NCBI RefSeq assembly: GCF_047638075.1
Contig: NZ_JBLJBV010000040.1
Span: forward strand, 1 to 19,115
From: UBA6197 sp047638075
Lineage (GTDB): Bacteria; Pseudomonadota; Alphaproteobacteria; Rhodobacterales; Rhodobacteraceae
Direction of reading: 5' to 3'
Length of the DNA stretch: 19,115 nt
Within the stretch, counting starts at the first letter, position 1; each line of letters starts with the position of its first letter. Both the position numbers and the translations under genes were made by a program. Below, piece after piece: positions 13,853 to 19,115 of the stretch. The notes below the pieces were generated by a model that was not told the origin of the DNA, made no database searches, and saw only the letters and a program-made list of their open reading frames with translations.

Positions 13853-15496
13853 CTATACCAACCGGCTTTGTTCCTTGGCGGCCCTGACGAAACCGGCAAA
13901 CAGCGGGTGCGGTGCGAAGGGTTTGGATTTCAGTTCAGGGTGAAACTGCACACCGATGAACCAAGGGTGGTCCTTGATCTCGACGATTTCCGGCAGGCGA
14001 CCGTCGGGGGACATGCCTGAAAACTCCAGCCCACAAGCCTCGAGCTGTTCGCGGTATTTCACATCCACCTCATAGCGGTGGCGGTGGCGTTCCTCGATGT
14101 CCGTTGTGCCGTAGATCTCGGCTACTTTCGAGCCGGGTTTCAGCACCGCCGAATAGGCCCCCAGCCGCATCGTTCCACCCTTGTCATCATCAAGCTTGCG
14201 TTCGACCCGGTGGTTGCCCTGCACCCATTCCTTCAGGTGGTAAACAACCGGGGTAAAGCGTTTCTGCCCGGCCTCATGGTCGAATTCCTCTGACCCGGCG
14301 TTTTCAAGACCTGCCAGATTGCGCGCAGCCTCGATCACCGCCATCTGCATGCCAAGGCAGATACCCAGGTAGGGCACGCCTTTTTCACGCGCATAGCGGG
14401 CGGCGCGGATCTTGCCTTCGGTGCCGCGTTCGCCAAAACCGCCGGGCACCAGAATCGCGTTGAAGCCTTCAAGGTAGGGGGCGGGGTCTTCGCGCTCAAA
14501 GATTTCGGCGTCGATCCATTCGGCCTTGACGCGCACCCGGTTGGCCATGCCGCCATGGGTCAGCGCCTCGGCGATGGATTTATAGGCGTCTTCCAGCTGC
14601 ACGTATTTCCCCACGATTGCCACGCGCACCAGACCTTCGGCGTTCTCCATCCGGTCCATGACATCTTCCCAACGGGTCATATCCGGGCGCGGCGCGGGCG
14701 AAATATTAAAGGCGTCCAGCACCGCCTGATCTAGCCCGGCACGATGATAGGCCAGGGGGGCCTCATAGATCGTGTGGAGGTCATAGGCAGGAATTACGGC
14801 ATCCGGACGCACATTGCAAAAAAGTGCAATCTTGGCGCGCTCTTTTTCTGGGATCGGATGCTCTGATCGGCAGACCAGCACGTCAGGCTGAAGCCCGATC
14901 GAGCGCAGTTCCTTGACCGAATGTTGGGTGGGCTTTGTCTTTAACTCGCCGCTGGCTGCCAGATAGGGCAACAGCGTCAGATGCATGAAAATGCATTGGC
15001 CACGCGGGCGATCTTGTGCGAACTGGCGGATCGCCTCAAAGAAGGGCAATCCTTCGATGTCGCCCACCGTGCCGCCGATTTCGCATAGCATGAAATCAAC
15101 CTCGTCATCGGCAACGGCAAGGAAGTCTTTGATTTCATTGGTGACATGCGGGATGACCTGAATGGTCTTGCCCAGATAGGCACCGCGGCGTTCCTTTTCC
15201 AACACGTTGGAATAGATCCGCCCCGAGGAAACCGAATCCGTCTTGCGCGCGCTGACGCCGGTAAACCGTTCATAATGGCCCAGATCAAGATCCGTTTCCG
15301 CACCATCATCTGTCACGAAAACCTCGCCGTGTTCAAACGGGCTCATCGTGCCGGGATCAACGTTGAGGTAGGGGTCAAGCTTGCGCAACCTGACCGAAAA
15401 CCCGCGCGCCTGCAACAAGGCCCCAAGCGCGGCCGAAGCCAACCCCTTGCCAAGCGAGGACACCACGCCGCCGGTGATGAAAACGTATCGCGCCAT
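13853..15496 (-). CDS. pyrG: CTP synthase
   Basis: This 547-residue enzyme makes CTP from UTP, ATP and glutamine in the cytoplasm. ATG 15496 gives the canonical MARYVFITGGVVSSLGKGLASAALGALLQARG start; an upstream start at 15529 adds residues not found in the family. The N-terminal synthetase domain has the P-loop-like SSLGKG (13-18), LDPYLNVDPGTMSP (40-53), DLDLGHYERF (69-78) and CEIGGTVGDIEGLPFFEA (138-155). The C-terminal amidotransferase domain has PGGFGERG (351-358), the nucleophile Cys380 in GICLGMQ, and His519 and Glu521 in GVQFHPEL. All key residues are intact and the length is normal. secG lies upstream on the same strand after a 154-nt gap, which may hold the pyrG promoter. Confidence 0.97.
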   Translation of the reverse strand: MARYVFITGGVVSSLGKGLASAALGALLQARGFSVRLRKLDPYLNVDPGTMSPFEHGEVFVTDDGAETDLDLGHYERFTGVSARKTDSVSSGRIYSNVLEKERRGAYLGKTIQVIPHVTNEIKDFLAVADDEVDFMLCEIGGTVGDIEGLPFFEAIRQFAQDRPRGQCIFMHLTLLPYLAASGELKTKPTQHSVKELRSIGLQPDVLVCRSEHPIPEKERAKIALFCNVRPDAVIPAYDLHTIYEAPLAYHRAGLDQAVLDAFNISPAPRPDMTRWEDVMDRMENAEGLVRVAIVGKYVQLEDAYKSIAEALTHGGMANRVRVKAEWIDAEIFEREDPAPYLEGFNAILVPGGFGERGTEGKIRAARYAREKGVPYLGICLGMQMAVIEAARNLAGLENAGSEEFDHEAGQKRFTPVVYHLKEWVQGNHRVERKLDDDKGGTMRLGAYSAVLKPGSKVAEIYGTTDIEERHRHRYEVDVKYREQLEACGLEFSGMSPDGRLPEIVEIKDHPWFIGVQFHPELKSKPFAPHPLFAGFVRAAKEQSRLV

Positions 15497-15650
15497 ATGG
15501 AAAGCCCCCGTGACCCTGCAAAAATTCAAGCTGCTGGCGCACCATCCATGGCCAGCATCACGGGATTAAATGCTTAAACGATTCGCGATCCGCCCGCAAC
15601 AGGACCGCAAGCTATTGGCTCTGATGTGGCGCAATGCCCTAGGGTTTGTA

Positions 15651-16010
15651 TCAATTCGCCGGCGGAGGGGTTAGCGGTGCATCGAGTGGCGCGGCCGGCA
15701 AGGTCAGATCCGGTAAGACCGGTGCGACCTCGGGAACGGATTGTTCTGTTGTCGTCTTGTCCACGACTGAACTACCTGTCGCCTTGCGCGCCGCCAGTGA
15801 CGTCAGTGCAACCGAAGTGATGATGAATGCTGCCGCAAAAACCCATGTCAGCTTTGACAGCGCATTGGCAGCCTGACGTCCGCTCATCACGCCGCCGCCA
15901 CCACCGCCACCGCCCATACCAAGGCCGCCGCCCTCTGAACGTTGCAGTAGCACCACCCCGATCAGCAAAAGCGCGAGGATCAGGTGGACGGTTAGAATGA
16001 CGTTTTCCAT
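15651..16010 (-). CDS. secG: Protein translocase subunit SecG
   Basis: The 119-residue small inner-membrane subunit of SecYEG begins MENVILTVHLILALLLIGVVLLQRSEGGGLGMGGGGGGGGVMSGRQAANALSKLTWVFAAAFIITSVALTSLAARK. It has two transmembrane helices (residues 4-22 and about 55-71) joined by a cytoplasmic loop with a long Gly run. The VLLQRSEGGGLG and LTxxTW-like motifs (here LSKLTW) are diagnostic. The C-terminal 45 residues are a Pro/Ala-rich tail, common in alphaproteobacteria. The position before pyrG and divergent from purA supports the assignment. AAAAAAGG precedes the start at a slightly long spacing. Confidence 0.95.
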   Translation of the reverse strand: MENVILTVHLILALLLIGVVLLQRSEGGGLGMGGGGGGGGVMSGRQAANALSKLTWVFAAAFIITSVALTSLAARKATGSSVVDKTTTEQSVPEVAPVLPDLTLPAAPLDAPLTPPPAN

Positions 16011-16038
16011 GAAACCCGTAGCCTTTTTTCGATCTGAC

Positions 16039-16054
16039 GCGCCTATCTAGGCGC
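16039..16054. promoter_or_regulatory. Short palindrome upstream of secG
   Basis: GCGCCTA (16039-16045) and TAGGCGC (16048-16054) form a perfect inverted repeat with a 2-nt centre, 29 bp before the secG start in the 243-bp divergent region shared with purA. It could be a regulator site or an RNA hairpin in the secG leader. Nothing else distinctive was found in the divergent region apart from a purine-rich ribosome site for purA. Confidence 0.35.
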
Positions 16055-16253
16055 AAGCGCCGCATGGTGCAAGGCTGTTTGCGGGTTTTTGGTAAGGTAC
16101 AAATACCGCTTTTGCGCCATTCACCATCGCGCATGACTGCCTTGGGTCGAAATATTTGTCCCGGACTAAAAGCCATAACCGCTAAAAACCGGTTCCCCCC
16201 ATGCGCCCGCCTCGCTATAGATCGCGCGGTTTGCAAAACCTGAGGAGATGCAT

Positions 16254-17546
16254 ATGGCCAATGTCGTAGTGGTCGGTGCCCAGTGGGGCGACGAAGGCAA
16301 GGGCAAGATCGTTGACTGGCTTTCCGAGCGTGCCGATGTGATCGCGCGCTTCCAGGGCGGGCACAACGCGGGCCACACGCTCGTGATCAACGGTACAGTG
16401 TTCAAACTGTCGCTGTTACCGTCAGGGATTGTGCGACCAGGCAAGCTGGCAGTGATTGGCAACGGGGTTGTTCTGGACCCTTGGTCGCTGTTTGCCGAGA
16501 TTGAGAAATTGCGGGCGCAGGGGGTCATGATCTCGACCGACAACCTGATGATTGCGGAAAACACCCCGTTGATTCTGCCGCTGCATCAGGATCTGGACAA
16601 ACTGCGCGAAGAGGCTGCGGGCAAAGCCAAGATTGGCACCACCGGGCGCGGTATTGGCCCCGCCTACGAAGACAAGGTCGGGCGGCGCACGATCCGGGTG
16701 GCCGATCTGGGGGATGCCGAAACGCTAGAAACAAGAATTGACCGTTTGCTGGCACATCATGATCCGCTGCGCGCTGGTCTTGGCGCTACGCCGATTGATC
16801 GCGCAGAGCTGACCGCAATGCTGAAAGAGATCGCCCCTCGTCTGTTGGCCTATGCGCAGCCCGTCTGGAAAGTGTTGGGCGAACTGCGGCGCGCGGGCAA
16901 ACGAATATTGTTTGAGGGGGCGCAGGGCAGCCTCTTGGATATCGACTTTGGAACCTATCCCTATGTTACCTCGTCGACCACAATGTCGGGGATGGCGGCA
17001 ACGGGCACCGGTATGGGTCCATCGTCCATTGATTTCGTGCTGGGTATCGTCAAAGCCTATACCACGCGGGTGGGCGAAGGCCCATTCCCGTCAGAGCTGT
17101 TTGACGCGGACGGTGTGCGGTTGGGGGAACGTGGCCATGAATTTGGCACCGTCACCGGGCGTCAGCGTCGTTGCGGCTGGTTCGATGCGGTGCTGGTACG
17201 CCAGACCTGCCAGATTTCCGGCATGAACGGCATTGCATTGACCAAATTGGACGTGCTGGATGGTTTCGAGACGCTGAAAATTTGTGTTGGCTATGAAATT
17301 GACGGGGTGCGCTATGACTATCTGCCCACCGCAGCCGCCCTTCAGGCGCAGGTGACGCCGATCTACGAAGAAATGGAGGGCTGGCAGGAAAGCACCGCTG
17401 GCGCGCGCACCTGGGCCGAGCTTCCCGCCGCGGCGATCAAATATGTGCGCCGTGTTGAAGAGCTGATCCAATGTCCGGTGGCAATGCTTTCAACCAGCCC
17501 CGAACGTGACGACACCATCCTAGTCACCGATCCGTTTGCTGACTGA
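16254..17546 (+). CDS. purA: Adenylosuccinate synthetase
   Basis: This 430-residue cytoplasmic enzyme catalyses the first committed step from IMP to AMP: GTP-dependent condensation of IMP with aspartate. ATG 16254 is chosen over ATG 16248 because GAGGAG (16242-16247) is then spaced 6 nt away and the protein starts with the family N-terminus MANVVVVGAQWGDEGKGKIVDWL. Asp13 and His41 (FQGGHNAGHT) are the catalytic pair. TTGRGIGPAYEDK, EGAQGSLLDIDFGTYPYVTSSTTMSG and the GTP-binding TKLDVLDGF are all present, as is TGRQRRCGWFD. Length and motifs are normal. Its stop overlaps the start of the DUF2842 gene by one base (TGATG). Confidence 0.97.
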   Translation: MANVVVVGAQWGDEGKGKIVDWLSERADVIARFQGGHNAGHTLVINGTVFKLSLLPSGIVRPGKLAVIGNGVVLDPWSLFAEIEKLRAQGVMISTDNLMIAENTPLILPLHQDLDKLREEAAGKAKIGTTGRGIGPAYEDKVGRRTIRVADLGDAETLETRIDRLLAHHDPLRAGLGATPIDRAELTAMLKEIAPRLLAYAQPVWKVLGELRRAGKRILFEGAQGSLLDIDFGTYPYVTSSTTMSGMAATGTGMGPSSIDFVLGIVKAYTTRVGEGPFPSELFDADGVRLGERGHEFGTVTGRQRRCGWFDAVLVRQTCQISGMNGIALTKLDVLDGFETLKICVGYEIDGVRYDYLPTAAALQAQVTPIYEEMEGWQESTAGARTWAELPAAAIKYVRRVEELIQCPVAMLSTSPERDDTILVTDPFAD

Positions 17547-17797
17547 TGGCGTTGGCATACCGCACACGGCGCCGTTTGGCGCTGCTGATCCTTCTGGTGG
17601 GGTTGCCGGCCTATGTGGTGGTCGCGGTTACTGCCGTCAACTGGGCGGATCGCACGTTTGGCCGGCTACCGATTTGGGCTGAGTTGCTGGTTTACTGTGT
17701 TCTCGGGGTTTTGTGGGCATTGCCGTTCAAGACCGTATTCCGTGGCGTCGGGCATGCAGACCCGGAAACTCCGCCCCCCGACAGGCAACAGGATTAA
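17546..17797 (+). CDS. DUF2842 small membrane protein
   Basis: This 83-residue protein is translationally coupled to purA (TGATG overlap). It starts with a basic stretch, MALAYRTRRR, then a transmembrane helix LALLILLVGLPAYVVVAVTAVNW, a short loop with RTFGRLPIWAELL, and a second helix VYCVLGVLWALPFKTVFRGV, ending in a Pro-rich polar tail. This is the DUF2842 pattern of alphaproteobacterial inner-membrane proteins of unknown function. It is the last intact gene before the IS remnants at the right of the window. Confidence 0.8.
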   Translation: MALAYRTRRRLALLILLVGLPAYVVVAVTAVNWADRTFGRLPIWAELLVYCVLGVLWALPFKTVFRGVGHADPETPPPDRQQD

Positions 17798-17873
17798 GCG
17801 CCAAGCCTGACAAGCCCTGAAAACGCCCGCCCCGTTTGGCTGACGTCCTTTGGGATATGAGTCGCTACAATGA

Positions 17874-17901
17874 CGCCTGCCGGAATTTATTTCGGCAGGC
17901 G
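17874..17901. repeat. Perfect 9-bp inverted repeat at the left border of the IS110 remnant
   Basis: CGCCTGCCG (17874-17882) pairs with CGGCAGGCG (17893-17901) around GAATTTATTT, and three more pairs can form inside. It sits 76 nt after the DUF2842 stop and exactly where recognisable IS110 transposase sequence begins. It may be the terminator for purA-DUF2842, although only ATATTTT follows, or a further palindromic insert like those in 18370-19072: TGAC occurs just before it and CGAGA just after it, as in type B. Confidence 0.55.
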
Positions 17902-18457
17902 AGATATTTTGGTCCGGCAGCGTACCCAGACGATCAACGCGCTGCGGGCTCATCTGGCTGAGCAAGGCATCGTCGCGCCGACCGGCCCCGCCCATGTCGG
18001 ATGTCTCGCTGCGGTCATCGACGGCGACAACGGGACGTTGCCTTCGACGGTGAGAGACTTGGCGCGACTGCTTCTGGATCAAATCGCAGTTTTGAGGGGG
18101 AGGTTGCGGATCTGGATGCCGAACTGCGCCGACGTGCGAGCGTCGATGATACCGCGCGCCGACTGGCGACGATCCCGGGCGTGGGGCCGATCACCGCTGC
18201 AGCAATCACTACCTTCGCGCCACCTATGGAGACCTTCTCAAAAGGCCGCAACTTTGCGGCTTGGGTTGGCCTCACGCCGAGACAGTATTCGAGCGGCGGC
18301 AAGGAGCGCAAACCGAAGATGCTGGTTGCGGTGGCGCTGGCCAACCGCATGGCCAGAACTGCCTGGGCTTTCGCCATTGGGCTTGAACCAATGGCGCCTC
18401 AATGGCTTACTGCGCAAGGGCGAGGATTACAGAGATCCGGCGATGGCGACCGCATAG
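17891..18457 (+). pseudogene. IS110-family transposase remnant
   Basis: The C-terminal two thirds of an IS110 (DEDD/Transposase_20) transposase survive in pieces. Frame 2 from 17891 reads RRDILVRQRTQTINALRAHLAEQGIVAP...LARLLLDQIAVL. A one-base loss near 18090-18100 moves homology to another frame: GEVADLDAELRRRASVDDTARRLATIPGVGPITAAAITTFAPPMETFSKGRNFAAWVGLTPRQYSSGGK. About 50 residues usually found here are missing before KPKMLVAVALANRMARTAW. A 37-nt palindromic insert (18370-18406) then restores the first frame for LLRKGEDYRDPAMATA and the stop at 18455-18457. The N-terminal DEDD catalytic half is absent. The gene is clearly dead. Confidence 0.88.
18370..18406 (+). repeat. Palindromic insert type A, copy 1 (inside the IS110 remnant)
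   Basis: The insert begins TCGCCATTGGGCTTGAACC (from 18371) and continues AATGGCGCCTCAATGGC. Arm CGCCATTGG (18372-18380) pairs with CCAATGGCG (18388-18396) across loop GCTTGAA; alternatively GCCATTG (18373-18379) pairs with CAATGGC (18400-18406). Deleting exactly 37 nt rejoins TGG GCT to TTA CTG CGC AAG and restores the IS110 C-terminus (WALLRKGEDYRDPAMATA). Similarity to copy 2 extends to 18410. Confidence 0.8.
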
Positions 18458-18691
18458 GTCAAGATCGCCGGTGTGTCGCCGTGGATGTGAGCAGGACGAG
18501 GGAACGTAAGGGCAAACGGTCAAGAGATCGGATCGGGAGAACCATTGTTCCGGACGACGCGCCGTTGAGCGCGGGTAAGTGAACCGGGCACGATCTGAAC
18601 CGCCCCGGGTTCACCGGAGGGCAAAACTCTTGGAGAATTGCCAGTTATGGAACAGACATCAAAGAAGAAGACCTCGAAGCCGTATTCACCC

Positions 18692-18727
18692 GTTGCCTGA
18701 CAGTGCATTGCAAATGCACGAGAAGGT
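18692..18727 (+). repeat. Palindromic insert type B, copy 1 (inside IS3 OrfA)
   Basis: This 36-nt insert separates the codons for SP and EFRERA of OrfA. It has the left block GTTGCCTGACAG, a palindrome GTGCATT-GCA-AATGCAC (18702-18718), and the right block CGAGAAGG. It is in frame but adds a TGA. The flank blocks match type B copy 2 closely. Confidence 0.8.
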
Positions 18728-18974
18728 GAGTTCCGCGAGCGTGCGGTTCGGTTGGTTATGGAGCACCGCGATGATTATCAGTCTGAGGCTGCGGCGCTGA
18801 CAGCGATCGCTGGTAAATTGGGTTGTTCGCCGGACAGCCTTCGCGTTTGGATGCGTCAGATCCAGCGTGATGGTGGCGAGCGACCGGGCCCTACCAGCGC
18901 TGAGATTGCACGGATCAAAGAGTTGGAGCGAGAAGTGCGCGAACTGCGCCAAGCTAATGAGATCTTGCGTAAGG

Positions 18975-19015
18975 GTGAGCCAGTGAAGGCGCCACTGGTT
19001 CAAGCCCACTGGCGA
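18975..19015 (-). repeat. Palindromic insert type A, copy 2 (inverted, inside the IS3 remnant)
   Basis: Read on the minus strand it begins TCGCCAGTGGGCTTGAACC, then AGTGGCGCCTTCACTGGCTC and AC, aligning with copy 1 over about 41 columns with five differences including one gap. GCCAGTG and CACTGGC pair perfectly; relative to copy 1 the variable pair changes from T-A to G-C, so pairing is preserved. It forms the left part of the 99-nt bridge in the IS3 pseudogene. Confidence 0.8.
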
Positions 19016-19034
19016 ACGCTTATTTTGCCCAGCC

Positions 19035-19072
19035 CCCTCTCGCGGTTTGCTTGCAAACCGCTGCCGGGCAAC
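19035..19072 (-). repeat. Palindromic insert type B, copy 2 (inverted, inside the IS3 remnant)
   Basis: Read on the minus strand it has the left block GTTGCCCGGCAG, then the palindrome GCGGTTTGC-TT-GCAAACCGC (19042-19061; perfect 9-bp arms), and the right block CGAGAGGG. The flanks match copy 1 while the palindrome sequence is different but still perfectly paired. The GTTGCC end abuts the OrfB sequence directly. Confidence 0.75.
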
Positions 19073-19115
19073 GGCTGCACCGTGGAACGCTTGATGCGCA
19101 GTTTGGGCCTCAGAG

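Larger units (their letters stand above)
18596..19115 (+). mobile_element. Degraded IS3-family element (left end to window edge)
   Basis: The sequence TGAACCGCCCCGGGTTCACC at 18596 resembles the terminal inverted repeat of many IS3-family elements and lies 51 nt before OrfA. The element contains OrfA with a 36-nt insert, then a 99-nt bridge, then OrfB sequence that runs off the window. It directly follows about 138 nt of non-coding sequence after the IS110 stop; nothing else was recognised in that gap. The right end is not visible. Confidence 0.75.
18647..19115 (+). pseudogene. IS3-family OrfA joined in frame to an OrfB fragment, with two palindromic inserts
   Basis: ATG 18647 starts MEQTSKKKTSKPYSP; then 36 inserted nt (18692-18727) bring in a stop (TGA 18698-18700). 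In the same frame OrfA resumes exactly: EFRERAVRLVMEHRDDYQSEAAALTAIAGKLGCSPDSLRVWMRQ (helix-turn-helix) and the leucine-zipper-like IKELEREVRELRQANEILRK. Normally ASAYFA and a programmed frameshift region follow. Here 99 nt (18974-19072, 33 codons, no stop) replace them, and the frame continues as GCTVERLMRSLGLR, an OrfB internal segment. The usual OrfA/OrfB junction and the first part of OrfB are thus missing, and OrfA and OrfB lie in one frame. Without the 36-nt insert the N-terminus would be normal. It is non-functional as a transposase as far as can be seen. Confidence 0.85.

Noticed and set aside
15885..15935. The Gly-codon run in secG as a simple-sequence repeat of interest
   Set aside because: Gly-rich cytoplasmic loops are ordinary in alphaproteobacterial SecG, and the codons are mixed rather than a pure repeat.
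18366..18408. GGCTT direct repeats flanking the type A copy 1 insert, as a 5-bp target-site duplication
   Set aside because: The two GGCTT words are 38 nt apart, and removing 38 nt does not restore the IS110 frame, whereas removing 37 nt does. The true insertion leaves only a 2-nt ambiguity, so the match is probably chance.
17870..19072. Integron attC sites or CRISPR repeats as an explanation for the palindromes
   Set aside because: No GTTRRRY/AAC core pairs, no integrase of the integron type and no regularly spaced direct repeats with spacers are present; the copies are inverted and lie inside transposase genes.

Overview
The window comes from a Rhodobacterales (Roseobacter-group) alphaproteobacterium. 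This is inferred from the GC-rich codon use, the divergent arrangement of secG and pyrG against purA followed by a DUF2842 gene, a tRNA-Tyr beside rlmB, and a glutamine-synthetase-like/polar-amino-acid ABC cluster of a kind common in that group. No database search was possible; identities rest on motifs recognised by eye.

Layout. (1) 1-1043 is accessory: the tail of an IS3-type transposase, then one open frame that joins an IS66 TnpA-like N-terminus to the catalytic C-terminal piece of a tyrosine recombinase, ending 54 nt from the 3' end of a tRNA-Tyr gene. This looks like the scar of an island integrated at that tRNA. (2) 1044-3189 is core: tRNA-Tyr (minus) diverges from rlmB, followed by a secreted YHS-domain protein, a possible small RNA with a strong terminator, and a CoA-binding-fold protein. 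(3) 3275-12927 is a ten-gene minus-strand catabolic block with nine recognisable pathway genes: ABC ATPase, periplasmic binding protein, two permeases, glutamine-synthetase-like enzyme 2, then (behind its own candidate promoter) a class I glutamine amidotransferase, glutamine-synthetase-like enzyme 1, a DadA/PuuB-type FAD oxidase and a DegT-type aminotransferase. (4) 12960-17797 is housekeeping: TerB-like protein, DUF1330 protein, pyrG and secG on minus; purA and a DUF2842 membrane protein on plus. (5) 17870-19115 is accessory again: a decayed IS110-type transposase followed by a decayed IS3 element.

How the genes work together. The large minus-strand block reads as uptake of a nitrogen-rich small molecule (amino acid, polyamine or another amine) followed by gamma-glutamylation, oxidation, and removal of the glutamyl group, in the style of the Puu putrescine pathway, but with a DegT-fold aminotransferase and no aldehyde dehydrogenase in view. 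Overlapping stop/start codons tie the enzyme pair and the permease pair together. A hairpin after the binding-protein gene suggests differential expression of binding protein and permease.

The most unusual signal is at the right edge. Short (36-41 nt) palindromic inserts sit inside the transposase remnants. Two sequence types, A and B, are each present twice in opposite orientation. Their palindromic arms differ between copies in a way that preserves pairing, while flanking blocks stay conserved. Removing one insert restores the IS110 reading frame, and removing another restores a normal IS3 OrfA N-terminus. This looks like a small, possibly undescribed family of palindromic inserted elements.
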